Made by a program: the position numbers and the translations under genes | In this document: in pieces, positions 28,829-38,354 of the stretch | Numbering within the stretch: the first letter of the stretch is position 1 | Layout: the number at the start of each line of letters is the position of its first letter | Assembly: GCA_026646885.1 (NCBI GenBank) | Contig: JAPKHK010000002.1 | Location: forward strand, 362,381-426,380 | Length of the DNA: 64,000 nucleotides | Reading direction: 5' to 3' | Origin: Casimicrobiaceae bacterium | GTDB taxonomy: Bacteria > Pseudomonadota > Gammaproteobacteria > Burkholderiales > Casimicrobiaceae | Notes under the pieces: model-generated | What the model saw: only the letters and a program-made list of their open reading frames with translations | Databases searched by the model: none | What the model was told of the DNA's origin: nothing

Positions 28829-29577
28829 GCGAAGAGGGACAAGAAACCTTCATGTCGCACCTCGTCGAGCTGCGCACGCGGCTGATGAGAGCGATCATCA
28901 CCGTGCTGGTGGTTTTTGCCGGCCTCTTTCCGTGGGCCAAGGATATTTATGCCTTGCTGGCAGCTCCCTTGCTCGACGTGCTGCCGCAAGGCGCCAGCAT
29001 GATTGCCACGGACGTGACTGGCACCTTTTTGGTGCCGCTCAAAGTAACCCTCATGGCAGCTTTTCTGATGGCGCTGCCGGTGGTGCTCTACCAGATGTGG
29101 GCATTTGTCGCCCCCGGCCTTTATCAGCACGAGAAGCGCCTGGTCATCCCGCTGCTGGCGTCCAGCGTGGTGCTCTTTTTCGTCGGCATGGCCTTCGCCT
29201 ATTTTGTGGTATTCCCGGTGGCCTTCGGCTTTTTCGCAGGCTACACGCCGGCGGGCGTGCAGATGATGACGGATATCGACAAATACCTGAGCTTTGTCTT
29301 GGCGATGTTCATCGCCTTCGGCATTACTTTCGAAGTGCCGGTGGTGCTGATCGTATTGGTACGCCTGGGCGTGGTGAGCTTGGAAAAACTAAAGCAAGCA
29401 CGGCCCTACACGACGGTGGGGGCGTTCATCGTCGCCGCCATCGTTACTCCGCCGGACGTGGTGTCGCAGCTTCTGCTGGCGATACCGCTGGTGCTCCTCT
29501 ATGAACTAGGGTTGCTGATGGCGCGCTTCGTAACCAAGCCGGCCAGCGCGCGCGAAGAGACCGAAACGCCGCAGTGA
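28825..29577 (+). CDS. tatC: Sec-independent translocase subunit TatC
   Basis: A 250-residue six-helix membrane protein. It has the cytoplasmic N-terminal ETFMSHLVELRTRLMRAI segment with the conserved HLxELRxR motif, the periplasmic APGLYQHEKR loop containing the conserved Pro and Glu/Lys residues, and FGITFEVPVVL in helix 4. It binds twin-arginine signal peptides. It converges on the HtrA-type protease with a one-base spacer. Confidence 0.95.
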   Translation: MSEEGQETFMSHLVELRTRLMRAIITVLVVFAGLFPWAKDIYALLAAPLLDVLPQGASMIATDVTGTFLVPLKVTLMAAFLMALPVVLYQMWAFVAPGLYQHEKRLVIPLLASSVVLFFVGMAFAYFVVFPVAFGFFAGYTPAGVQMMTDIDKYLSFVLAMFIAFGITFEVPVVLIVLVRLGVVSLEKLKQARPYTTVGAFIVAAIVTPPDVVSQLLLAIPLVLLYELGLLMARFVTKPASAREETETPQ

Positions 29578-29578
29578 G

Positions 29579-30757
<1,179 letters not shown>

Positions 30758-30872
30758 TATGGCACGGGCGGAGCCAACAAGACCCTCTTGCGTTTGGGCG
30801 GAATGCCCCGCCAGATGGGGATTGCGGCGCATTTTTTGACTATCTGCCTTCGTATTGGCGCAGAAAATAATC

Positions 30873-30878
30873 TATAAT
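30873..30878 (+). promoter_or_regulatory. -10 element of the petABC promoter
   Basis: A perfect TATAAT 57 bases before the petA start. The -35 is weak (TTCGTA at 30849-30854, 18-base spacing). The divergent protease promoter must share this region of about 180 bases. Confidence 0.5.
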
Positions 30879-30935
30879 TTCCAACTTTCCGTTTTTTGGG
30901 CGGCCAAAAGGCGGAAATTCATTTTGGGCGTGCGC

Positions 30936-31532
30936 ATGAATGACACTACGGTAGATTCGGGCAAGAGGCGGTTTTTGATCGCCACCACCGCCACTGCGGG
31001 AGGCTTAGCCACCGCGGCGGCGGCGGTGCCGTTCATGCTCAGCCTGCAGCCCAGCGAGCGGGCCAAGGCGCTTGGCGCACCGGTCGAGTTCGACATCAGC
31101 AAACTGGAACTGGGTGCTCTGGCCACGGTGGAATGGCGCGGCCAAGTGGTCTGGGTGATGAAACGTAGCGCAGAGATGCTGGACAGCCTCAAAAAGACCG
31201 ATGCGCTGGTCAACGACCCGGAGTCACGCAATAAAGCCCAGCAACCGGATTACGCACGCAACCAGTGGCGCTCGATCAAACCCGAAATTCTGGTGTTGGT
31301 GGGGATTTGTACTCACCTCGGCTGCTCGCCCACCAAGCGCACCGACCTTGCTCCGGCAGACCTCGGTGCCGACTGGGTGGGCGGCTTTTTCTGCCCCTGC
31401 CATGGTTCCAAGTTTGATTTGGCGGGGCGCGTATACAAGAGCGTGCCAGCGCCCACCAACCTCGTGGTGCCGCCCTACACGTTTCTTTCCGACAGCCGGA
31501 TTCTCATCGGGGCTGACAGCAAGGCGACCTGA
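30936..31532 (+). CDS. petA: Ubiquinol-cytochrome c reductase, Rieske iron-sulfur subunit
   Basis: A 198-residue subunit of the bc1 complex. Starting at ATG 30936 it shows a twin-arginine signal anchor (GKRRFLIATTATAGG), followed by the membrane helix and a soluble Rieske fold. The 2Fe-2S ligands are in CTHLGCSP and CPCHGSKFD (Cys-His and Cys-His), with the disulfide cysteines in the same loops. It accepts electrons from ubiquinol at the Qo site. It begins petABC, 15 bases before petB. Confidence 0.96.
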   Translation: MNDTTVDSGKRRFLIATTATAGGLATAAAAVPFMLSLQPSERAKALGAPVEFDISKLELGALATVEWRGQVVWVMKRSAEMLDSLKKTDALVNDPESRNKAQQPDYARNQWRSIKPEILVLVGICTHLGCSPTKRTDLAPADLGADWVGGFFCPCHGSKFDLAGRVYKSVPAPTNLVVPPYTFLSDSRILIGADSKAT

Positions 31533-31547
31533 GAGGAGCAAAGGCCA

Positions 31548-32786
31548 ATGACTAAGATTAACGGCAAGGCCTTGCTCGCTTGGGTCGATGCCCGCTTTCC
31601 GCTCACCAAACTCTGGAAAGAGCATCTTTCGGAGTATTACGCACCGAAGAATTTCAACTTTTGGTACTACTTCGGGTCATTGGCGCTGCTCGTGTTGGTG
31701 ATGCAAATCGTCACTGGTATCTGGTTGACCATGAACTACAAGCCCGATGCTGGCCAGGCCTTCGCCTCGGTCGAATACATCATGCGCGATGTCTCCTGGG
31801 GCTGGCTCATTCGCTATATGCATTCCACCGGCGCCTCGATGTTCTTCGTCGTGGTTTATCTGCACATGTTTCGCGGTCTGATGTATGGCTCCTACCGCAA
31901 GCCCCGAGAGTTGCTCTGGATCATCGGCTGCGTCATTTACCTCGCGCTGATGGCCGAGGCTTTCTTCGGCTATCTCCTGCCCTGGGGGCAGATGTCCTAT
32001 TGGGGCGCGCAGGTGATCGTGAATCTCTTCGCCTCCATTCCCGTGATTGGCCCCGATCTTGCCGTGTGGATTCGCGGCGATTACACGGTTTCGGACGTTA
32101 CCCTCAACCGCTTCTTCGCGTTCCATGTGATTGCGGTGCCGATCCTATTGCTGCTGCTCGTGGTCGTGCACATCATTGCCTTGCACGAAGTCGGCTCGAA
32201 CAATCCCGACGGCATCGAGATCAAAGCGAACAAGGACCCTGTCACCCACATCCCGCGCGACGGTATCCCCTTTCATCCCTACTACACCGTCAAGGACATC
32301 GTCGGGGTGGTGGGCTTCCTGATCGTGTTTTCGGCCATCATGTTCTGGGCGCCGGAAATGGGCGGCTATTTTCTGGAGTACAACAACTTCATTCCCGCCG
32401 ACCCCTTGAAAACGCCGGAGCACATCGCGCCAGTATGGTACTTCACGCCTTACTACGCCATGCTGCGTGCCGTGCCCTCGTTTTTCGAGACGCAGGTTTG
32501 GGGGGTGCTGGTGATGGGCGCGGCAGTGCTGATCTTTTTTGCCTTGCCGTGGCTGGACAAGAGCCCGGTCAAGTCCATCCGCTATCGCGGGCCGATCTAC
32601 AAGAGCTTTCTCGCTGCTTTCGTAGTGAGCTTTCTGGTGCTCGGTTACCTCGGCGTGTTGCCGCCCACGCCGGTGCGCACCCTCTTGGCCCAGTTCCTCA
32701 CGGTAGTCTATTTTGCTTTCTTCTTGGCCATGCCTTGGTACAGCAAAGTCGACAAATGCAAGCCCGAACCGGAACGAGTGAGGTGA
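31548..32786 (+). CDS. petB: Cytochrome b subunit of the bc1 complex
   Basis: A 412-residue, eight-helix diheme protein. Helix B has HSTGASMFFVVVYLHMFRGL with heme-ligand histidines and helix D has FHVIAVPILLLLLVVVHIIAL with the partner ligands. The Qo-site PEWY-type motif appears as APVWYF at about residue 300, replacing Glu-Trp with Val-Trp as read. GGAGC precedes the ATG. It is followed 8 bases later by petC. Carries electrons between the Qo and Qi quinone sites. Confidence 0.95.
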   Translation: MTKINGKALLAWVDARFPLTKLWKEHLSEYYAPKNFNFWYYFGSLALLVLVMQIVTGIWLTMNYKPDAGQAFASVEYIMRDVSWGWLIRYMHSTGASMFFVVVYLHMFRGLMYGSYRKPRELLWIIGCVIYLALMAEAFFGYLLPWGQMSYWGAQVIVNLFASIPVIGPDLAVWIRGDYTVSDVTLNRFFAFHVIAVPILLLLLVVVHIIALHEVGSNNPDGIEIKANKDPVTHIPRDGIPFHPYYTVKDIVGVVGFLIVFSAIMFWAPEMGGYFLEYNNFIPADPLKTPEHIAPVWYFTPYYAMLRAVPSFFETQVWGVLVMGAAVLIFFALPWLDKSPVKSIRYRGPIYKSFLAAFVVSFLVLGYLGVLPPTPVRTLLAQFLTVVYFAFFLAMPWYSKVDKCKPEPERVR

Positions 32787-32793
32787 TCGCGAC

Positions 32794-33615
32794 ATGACCA
32801 AGCTATTGCGGGTTTTCTTGGCCTTGGCGGTTGCCGCGCTTGCCGCCAACGTGCTGGCCAGCGCTGGTGGTCCGCGGCTCGACCGGCCGATCGCCGACCG
32901 GCTTGACGCCGCATCGCTGCAACAAGGCGCTCAGACCTACGCCACCTACTGTCTACCCTGCCATACCGCAAGCTTCATGCGCTACGGCCGCCTCACCGAC
33001 CTCGGGTTCACTGAGGAGCAGATCAAGGCGGCGTTCTTGCCGCCCGGTGGCAAGGTGGGAGACACCATGGGCAACGCGATGCGGGCTGATGACGCCAAGG
33101 CCTGGTTTGGCGCTCTTCCACCTGATCTCTCGGTTGTTGCTCGGGCTCGCGGAACACAGTGGCTCTATACCTATTTGCGCGCCTTCTACGTCGATGAGAG
33201 CAAACCCACCGGCTGGAACAACCTGGTCTTCAAGGATGTCGGCATGCCGCACGTACTCTGGCAGCTCTCCGGTTCCGGCAAATTGCTGGAGCGTGAGTTC
33301 GGCGCGCTTGCGCAAGCCGAGGCTGCGCTGGCGAAAGCAATTGGCGTCGCCGAAATCGTGGAAAAGCGGGAGACCAGCAAGGACGGCCGGGAGAACGTGA
33401 AGTTCGTGCTGCGCAGCATCGAGCCCGGCAAGGGTGCCATGCAGCCCGAGCAGTATGACGCCTATATTGCCAACCTCGTCAATTTTCTCGACTACATGGG
33501 CGAGCCTTCCAAGAACAAGCGCATTGCGCTGGGCTACGTGGTAATTGCCGTCTTGCTCGTGCTGTTCGTGTTTGCGTATCTGTTGAAGCGTGAGTTCTGG
33601 AAGGATGTCCACTGA
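32794..33615 (+). CDS. petC: Cytochrome c1 subunit of the bc1 complex
   Basis: A 273-residue membrane-anchored c-type cytochrome with a signal peptide (LLRVFLALAVAALAANVLASA), the heme-binding CLPCH motif (near residue 52), a Met ligand region and a C-terminal membrane helix (IALGYVVIAVLLVLFVFAYLL) ending in positively charged residues. It passes electrons from the Rieske protein to soluble cytochrome c. Last gene of petABC; sspA follows after 88 bases. Confidence 0.95.
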   Translation: MTKLLRVFLALAVAALAANVLASAGGPRLDRPIADRLDAASLQQGAQTYATYCLPCHTASFMRYGRLTDLGFTEEQIKAAFLPPGGKVGDTMGNAMRADDAKAWFGALPPDLSVVARARGTQWLYTYLRAFYVDESKPTGWNNLVFKDVGMPHVLWQLSGSGKLLEREFGALAQAEAALAKAIGVAEIVEKRETSKDGRENVKFVLRSIEPGKGAMQPEQYDAYIANLVNFLDYMGEPSKNKRIALGYVVIAVLLVLFVFAYLLKREFWKDVH

Positions 33616-33703
33616 TCTTTGTGTCCCGGTAGAGCCCCGGACGTCTCTCCAGTGCTTTTCTGGCCGTGCCCTGGGCGCGGCTGTTTAATGGGAAATCCAA
33701 GCC

Positions 33704-34303
33704 ATGATGACTTTATACTCGGGTACCACCGACCCCTTCAGCCAACGCTGCCGTATCGTTCTGCACGAGAAGGGCATGGATTTCCAGATTATCGATGTCG
33801 ATGCCGACCACAAGCCCGAAGACCTGGCGCTGATGAACCCATACAACCAGACGCCGGTACTCGTTGAGCGTGATTTGGTGCTGCATGAATCGAACATCAT
33901 CAACGAATACATCGATGAGCGCTTCCCGCATCCGCAGCTCATGCCCGCCGACCCGATCATGCGCGCGCGGGCGCGGCTTTTTTTGCATCGCTTCGAAAAG
34001 GAGATGTTCCATCACATCCCCACGCTTGAAGGGCAGAACGCCAAGAACCTCGACCGGGCCAGAGCCGAAGTGCGCGATCGCCTGCTCGAAATCACGCCGG
34101 TCTTCGCCAAGCATAAATACATGCTGGGCGATGAGTATTCCATGCTCGACGTGGCGATCACGCCGCTCTTATGGCGCCTCGACCACTATGGTGTGCAGTT
34201 GCCCAAACAAGCCGCGGCGCTGATGAAATATGCCGAGCGCCTTTTCACCCGGCCCGCGTTCATCGAGGCCCTGACCTCGGCCGAGCGCGGCATGCGCAAG
34301 TGA
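33704..34303 (+). CDS. sspA: Stringent starvation protein A (GST-fold, RNA polymerase-associated)
   Basis: A 199-residue protein with an N-terminal thioredoxin-like domain (MTLYSGTTDPFSQRCRIVL) and an all-alpha GST C-domain. It lacks the usual catalytic residue context of glutathione transferases, as do SspA proteins, which bind RNA polymerase and act in stationary phase. The sspA-sspB pair downstream of petABC is a classic betaproteobacterial arrangement. sspB starts 13 bases later. Confidence 0.93.
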   Translation: MMTLYSGTTDPFSQRCRIVLHEKGMDFQIIDVDADHKPEDLALMNPYNQTPVLVERDLVLHESNIINEYIDERFPHPQLMPADPIMRARARLFLHRFEKEMFHHIPTLEGQNAKNLDRARAEVRDRLLEITPVFAKHKYMLGDEYSMLDVAITPLLWRLDHYGVQLPKQAAALMKYAERLFTRPAFIEALTSAERGMRK

Positions 34304-34316
34304 GGCAAGCCAAGCC

Positions 34317-34751
34317 ATGAGCGAGGAATCGGCCAAGCCCTACCTCATCCGCGCCATCTACGAATGGTGCTGTGATCAGGGCCACACGCCCTTTTTGGCG
34401 GTGCGTGTCGATGCGCAGACGCGCGTGCCCATGGCGTTCGTGAAGAACGGTGAAATCGTGCTGAACATCGGCCCCAACGCCACGCGCAAACTCACCATCG
34501 ATAACGACTGGATCCAGTTTTCCGCGCGCTTTGGTGGTGTTTCGCAGGAAATCGCCGTGCCCATGGCCGCTGCCGCCGGGATCTTCGCGCGTGAAACCGG
34601 CTATGGATTTTCCTTTCAACCCGCCGCTGCGGAACCTGCGTCGGCGAGTACAGACCAAGCACCCGTGATCGTGCCAAGCCCGCCGCCTCCCAGCCCCGAA
34701 CCGCCCCAACCCAAGCCCAAGGGCAAGGCCAAGCTGCAGGTCATCAAGTAG
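34317..34751 (+). CDS. sspB: ClpXP protease specificity-enhancing factor SspB
   Basis: A 144-residue adaptor that delivers ssrA-tagged peptides to ClpXP. The N-terminal domain matches the family (KPYLIRAIYEWCCDQGHTPF, then VLNIGPNATRKL and FSARFGGVSQEI). A flexible Pro/Ala-rich linker leads to the C-terminal ClpX-binding tail ending KLQVIK, equivalent to the LRVVK module. It is followed directly by tRNA-Thr. Confidence 0.94.
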   Translation: MSEESAKPYLIRAIYEWCCDQGHTPFLAVRVDAQTRVPMAFVKNGEIVLNIGPNATRKLTIDNDWIQFSARFGGVSQEIAVPMAAAAGIFARETGYGFSFQPAAAEPASASTDQAPVIVPSPPPPSPEPPQPKPKGKAKLQVIK

Positions 34752-34760
34752 TACCCTCAC

Positions 34761-34836
34761 GCCGGTATAGCTCAGCAGGTAGAGCAGCTGATTTGTAATC
34801 AGAAGGTCCCGGGTTCGATTCCTGGTGCCGGCACCA
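34761..34836 (+). tRNA. tRNA-Thr (anticodon TGT)
   Basis: A 76-nucleotide cloverleaf: acceptor GCCGGTA pairs with TGCCGGC, D-arm GCTCAGCAGGTAGAGC, anticodon stem-loop with loop TTTGTAA (anticodon TGT, reading ACA and wobble), T-arm CCGGGTTCGATTCCTGG with the TTCGATT loop, and encoded CCA at the end. No variable-arm abnormality. The accessory patch with phage-like remnants begins directly 3' of it, a typical integration position. Confidence 0.97.
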
Positions 34837-34944
34837 ACGACAATGCCGCAGGGTTCGGAAGTGTTCTCGACTGCGCATTAGAAAACACATCATCATCCAT
34901 AGTTACTGGGCCCATAGATGCTCTGCAATTTCGCAGTGCTCCGG

Positions 34945-35640
34945 CTACCCACCCTGCCGATTCTGCAACCGGATCGCTGCATCGCCGCGAGCTTTCGGCC
35001 ACCTGTTCAGGCGAACGCCTGGAAGCCTTTCATCCACAGGTCGAACATAGCGTGCGAAGCTTTTCAGCACTTCAGCCTCGATATAGGGAAAGCCCGACTC
35101 CAGTATTTCGGAGTCCGGGCGAACGATGCAGAAGCCCTTGCCGCGGCGGCTTTCGATCAGCGCGTCGCGGGTGTAGGTCGGAAAAGGAACCTCGATCCGG
35201 TGTTCCGCCGCGTTTGTCCCCAACGCCGCCAGGATGGCCCGCGGGAGTCGGCAGTCGTAGAGCGTCTGTGCCGCGGAGAGCGGCAGTTTTGGATTGAGCT
35301 CTGCTTGAATGGCACCCGGGGTCCAAGCAATGCAGTCCACTCGCCGATCCCCGGCCTCTTGGAGCACGTGTTCGACCAGCACCTCCAGCCACTGCTTTTC
35401 GAGCGGGCATTCGGGCACGCGATAACGGCGGGATGGCCGCAGCTTGGCGTAAAACTGGTGCGGTACCTCCACGGTGTCACCACGCTTCTGCCGGCGCAAG
35501 GCGTTGACCCAATCGCTCTGCACTTCGTCGAGCAGCATCACCCGCCCTGCCGCGCCGGCGGAAAACACCGATACTCGAAAATGAGCAAAAACATTGCGCG
35601 CGAAAAAGTGGGGCGAAAAATGGCTTTTGGATGGCCCGGC
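34945..35640 (-). pseudogene. Fragment of a large polyvalent (phage/plasmid) protein with an EVQSDW motif
   Basis: The minus-strand frame is open from a TGA at 35641-35643 to the stop at 34945, but the first possible start (GTG 35568) lies inside the conserved part. Upstream codons still read ARNVFAHFRVSV, then LLDEVQSDWV, and later DCIAWTPGAIQAEL. This matches the order (N-V-L-A-H-x-R, E-x-Q-S-D-W, A-W-T-x-G-x-Q) of a domain found in giant phage and mobile-element polyvalent proteins. About 230 codons remain; the N-terminus is lost. It lies 110 bases from the 3' end of tRNA-Thr, consistent with decayed integrated DNA. Confidence 0.6.
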
Positions 35641-35688
35641 TCAAACAATGAGCCTATCCTTGTTCGTTTTCGCCGGCAACTTCCTTGT

Positions 35689-36681
35689 TCAGCCGCCCCC
35701 GGCTGCCACTTCGCTCCCGTAGTTGGCAAGAGCCGCCTCCAGTTGTTGTTTCACCCGCCTGCGCAAGCTTGCCGGCTTGAGCACCTTCACCTGGGGGCCG
35801 TGGCGCAGAATGTCCATCACCAGTTCGGTGGGCTCGCCAAAAGGTAGCTCAAGCACATAACTGCCGTCTTTCAAGACCTGCCCTTTCTGTTCCGGGTGCC
35901 AAACCTCGTCGGCCACCCAGCGGGCGGCGGCGGGCGAAAAGCGCAACACTGCCCGCTGTTCGGCCTGGCCGGCATAAATGCCGTAGCTCTCGGCGAACAC
36001 GGCCTCCAGTTGCCGTGCCGAAACTTCAACGGCCTTGGCTTTGTGCAGCGTGACCGTCTCCAGCGCATCGAGCGAGAAGCGCCGCAAGTCCTCTTTGTTG
36101 TGGCACCAGGCTTCCAAATACCAGTTGTTGCGATAAAAGGTCAGGCGTTGCGGGGAGAGCATGCGCTCGGTATGGCGATTCTCCGCCCGATTGTAGTGCC
36201 GCACCGAAATGCGCCTGCGCTCCAGCACCGCGCGCGACACCATGGCGAAATGTTCTGGATTGTTGCGCCGCGTGCCCACAGGCGCCAGCCGAATGCGCTT
36301 GGCAATATCGGAAAAACGCTCTCCCCCTTGGCAAACAATCGTCTCCAGGCGCGAGCGCAGCGGCGCAATGTGAGGCTCAAGCAGCCCTGGTTCGATTTCG
36401 CTCAGCAGCCCATGCATGGTGAGCAAAGCATGGGCTTCCGATGCGCTGAACCACAGCCCGGGGAGTTCAAACCGCGGGCCGACACCCTGCGTCCCCAAGC
36501 GGTAAGTGTTGGTCTCGCGGTCGTATTCGATGGGCGCATTGTGGCGATCGCGCAGGTCGCGCAGATCGCGCTTGAGGGTCGCCAGCGACACCTCCAATTG
36601 GCGCATCATCCGCTCCCGCGTGACGCCGCTGCCGTTCGCCAAGAGCTGATGGAGTTGGTGAAACCGGTCTTCACGGGACAT
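35689..36681 (-). CDS. WYL-domain transcriptional regulator
   Basis: A 330-residue regulator from ATG 36681 (MSREDRFHQLHQLL). Residues 5-60 form a DeoR/YafY-type winged helix (GVTRERMMRQLEVSLATLKR). The WYL domain follows (about 155-240), with RRISVRHYNRAE, RLTFYRNNWYLEAWC (the W-Y-L signature) and RRFSLDALETV. A WCX-like C-terminal extension contains ELPFGEPTELVMDILRHG. WYL proteins sense ligands or nucleic acids and often control phage-defence or DNA-damage genes. It diverges from the HD hydrolase gene, with a 7-bp inverted repeat between them. Confidence 0.85.
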   Translation of the reverse strand: MSREDRFHQLHQLLANGSGVTRERMMRQLEVSLATLKRDLRDLRDRHNAPIEYDRETNTYRLGTQGVGPRFELPGLWFSASEAHALLTMHGLLSEIEPGLLEPHIAPLRSRLETIVCQGGERFSDIAKRIRLAPVGTRRNNPEHFAMVSRAVLERRRISVRHYNRAENRHTERMLSPQRLTFYRNNWYLEAWCHNKEDLRRFSLDALETVTLHKAKAVEVSARQLEAVFAESYGIYAGQAEQRAVLRFSPAAARWVADEVWHPEQKGQVLKDGSYVLELPFGEPTELVMDILRHGPQVKVLKPASLRRRVKQQLEAALANYGSEVAAGGG

Positions 36682-36708
36682 GATGTTCAGGCGCCTCGTT
36701 TGGAAATT

Positions 36709-36733
36709 GGCAGGCGCAGGAATTGAGCCTGCC
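36709..36733. promoter_or_regulatory. Inverted repeat between the WYL regulator and the HD hydrolase
   Basis: GGCAGGC at 36709-36715 and GCCTGCC at 36727-36733 form a perfect 7-bp inverted repeat with centres 18 bases apart. They lie 28 bases upstream of the WYL start and about 130 upstream of the HD gene. Position and symmetry suit an operator for the dimeric WYL protein. Confidence 0.45.
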
Positions 36734-36860
36734 CGCGCGTAGAATAGCAGCAGAGCCCACGAATCGCGACCGCTTATCGGCAACTTGATGACCTGCCCGG
36801 CGGCCGATTCACGAAACCCGCACCACTGACCGAGACCATCTGTTCTTATTCGGAGCGCCC

Positions 36861-37433
36861 GTGACACCGCAATTCACTCAAGCCATCGCCCTCGCTGCCC
36901 TCGCCCACGAAGGGCAGACGCGCAAAGGAACGGGAATCCCGTACATCACCCACCCGGTTGCCGTCGCCGGCCTGGTGGCCCGTTACGGCGGCGACCACGA
37001 ACAGCAAATTGCCGCGCTGCTGCACGATGTGCTTGAAGATGCCGGAGAGCACTGGGCGCCGCGCATCGCCGAATTTGGCCCGCGCGTGCTGGCCATGGTG
37101 CGCGCCTGCACCGATGGCACGCCGGATGCAAGCGGCCACAAAGCACCCTGGCGCGAGCGCAAGGAAGCCTATCTCAAGCATTTGGCCGAAACGCCCGCGG
37201 ATGCCCTGCTGGTTTCCGCCTGCGACAAGTTGCACAACATCCAGGCCATTCATCTCGATCTCACTGAAACGGGCGCCTCCGTGTTTGACCGCTTTTCGGC
37301 CGATCGGGGGAGTGTGCTGTGGTACTACCGCCGCCTGGCGGAAATCTTCACGGCGCGGCAAGTACCCCCAGCCCGCGCCATACAGCGCGAGTACGACCAG
37401 CTTGTCGCCGCCCTCGCCGGAAAGGAGCCCTAA
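36861..37433 (+). CDS. HD-domain phosphohydrolase, SpoT/MESH1-like (possible small alarmone hydrolase)
   Basis: A 190-residue single-domain HD protein with GTG start; GGAG lies 5 bases upstream. It begins ALAAL-AHEGQTRKGTGIPYI followed by THPVAVA (His 31), then LLHDVLEDAG (His 55-Asp 56) and CDKLHNIQAI (Asp near 118). This is the metal-binding H...HD...D set and the opening pattern of (p)ppGpp hydrolases of the SpoT/MESH1 type. No synthetase, TGS or ACT domain is present. Its stop codon overlaps the next gene's start (TAATG). The substrate is inferred, not shown; other nucleotide pyrophosphates are possible. Confidence 0.8.
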   Translation: MTPQFTQAIALAALAHEGQTRKGTGIPYITHPVAVAGLVARYGGDHEQQIAALLHDVLEDAGEHWAPRIAEFGPRVLAMVRACTDGTPDASGHKAPWRERKEAYLKHLAETPADALLVSACDKLHNIQAIHLDLTETGASVFDRFSADRGSVLWYYRRLAEIFTARQVPPARAIQREYDQLVAALAGKEP

Positions 37434-38035
37434 TGCGTTTCGAGAACCCGTCGCCAATGACCTTGACTTGGCATACCTACACCGACCAGCACTTCCGCTG
37501 CAACGAGTGCGGCTGGCAAGGCAAAGGAGACGCTCTGGTCTATGGCGACTCCTTCAGTGATCTCGTAGAGCTGGATTGTCCGGCCTGCCATACCAAGGTG
37601 ACGTTTGTGATGTACCCGACCCTCGCCGAATCGCGCGCCAACTGGGAGCGCCTTTCCGCGGCCGAAAAAGCGTGGGTCGAGACCATCGAAAAAGCCCGAG
37701 CCGAATTCGATGCCATCTGCCTGAAAACGCCCGAGCAATTACCGGACATCGAAGAGCCCGAGTTTTCACTGGCCTGGGACATGAGCGCCGAGGGCCAGAC
37801 CCTGCTGCGGCTCGCCGATCGGGTGATTTTCAGCGAGCCGCCGGTGTTCGAAGGCTATGAGCGATTCGAGGAAGTGGCGCGCATCTTGAAGGCACGCTAC
37901 GGGACGGCGCTGCGCGATCTGGTGCCCACTGATGCCAGCGCCACCTATTTGTATGGCGATTCATTGACAGCTAGCGACCGCATCGCGGGGTTTCGGCGGG
38001 AGTTGTTTGGCGGCGGTGGGCGAATTGAGCGGTGA
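37433..38035 (+). CDS. Zinc-ribbon protein of unknown function, coupled to the HD hydrolase
   Basis: A 200-residue protein starting at ATG 37433 overlapping the HD gene stop, with AAAGGAG upstream. Residues 20-60 form a rubredoxin-like zinc ribbon: Cys 23/26 (FRCNECGW) and Cys 49/52 (DCPACHTKV). The rest is acidic and mostly alpha-helical, with PDIEEPEFSLAWD and RYGTALRDLVPT as the most structured stretches and no signal or membrane segment. I recognise no named family. Tight coupling suggests it works with the HD hydrolase, for example as its partner, inhibitor or target adaptor (inference). Confidence 0.7.
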   Translation: MRFENPSPMTLTWHTYTDQHFRCNECGWQGKGDALVYGDSFSDLVELDCPACHTKVTFVMYPTLAESRANWERLSAAEKAWVETIEKARAEFDAICLKTPEQLPDIEEPEFSLAWDMSAEGQTLLRLADRVIFSEPPVFEGYERFEEVARILKARYGTALRDLVPTDASATYLYGDSLTASDRIAGFRRELFGGGGRIER

Positions 38036-38101
38036 GGCGATAAGGGCTTGGAGCGGCCTGAATGTGGGGGAACGGCTCTTGCAACGTGCCTGGGGGACGT
38101 G

Positions 38102-38125
38102 GGGGACAGCCCCCCTATCGTTACG
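38102..38125. repeat. Dispersed repeat, copy 1
   Basis: A 24-base element reading GGGGACAGCCCCCC then TATCGTTACG. A second copy is at 39565-39587 (GGGTACAGCCCCCA then ATTGTTACG) in the same orientation. The G-run and C-run can form a short hairpin. The two copies bracket the tandem repeat and the two gene remnants. Confidence 0.55.
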
Positions 38126-38179
38126 ATCACCTGATCAATCGCGAAAGTCGCGCCCCCGCCGGTGCAATTAAACGACTCC

Positions 38180-38340
38180 CGACCCCATTATCACCCGACC
38201 CCATTATCACCCCGACCCCATTATCACCCGCATTATCACTCGACCCCATTACCACCGCGACCCCATTATCACCGACCCCGTTATCACCGTTATCCCCCCC
38301 GCGACCCCGTTATCCCCGCTATGGCCGCCGACCCCATTAT
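38180..38340. repeat. Degenerate tandem repeat, about 16-bp unit CGACCCCATTATCACC
   Basis: About eight full and three shortened copies of CGACCCCATTATCACC lie head to tail. Variants replace ATTATCAC with GTTATCAC, ATTACCAC or GTTATCCC, and some units are cut to CGCATTATCAC or CGTTATCCC. No unique spacers separate the units, so it is not a CRISPR array. It ends 15 bases from the stop of the methyltransferase remnant. Length of unit and drift suggest slippage growth of a short mobile-element-associated motif. Confidence 0.85.
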
Positions 38341-38354
38341 GGCGCTAGCTGCCG

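Noticed and set aside
38180-38340. CRISPR array
   Set aside because: Units are contiguous and degenerate with no unique spacers and no cas genes nearby.
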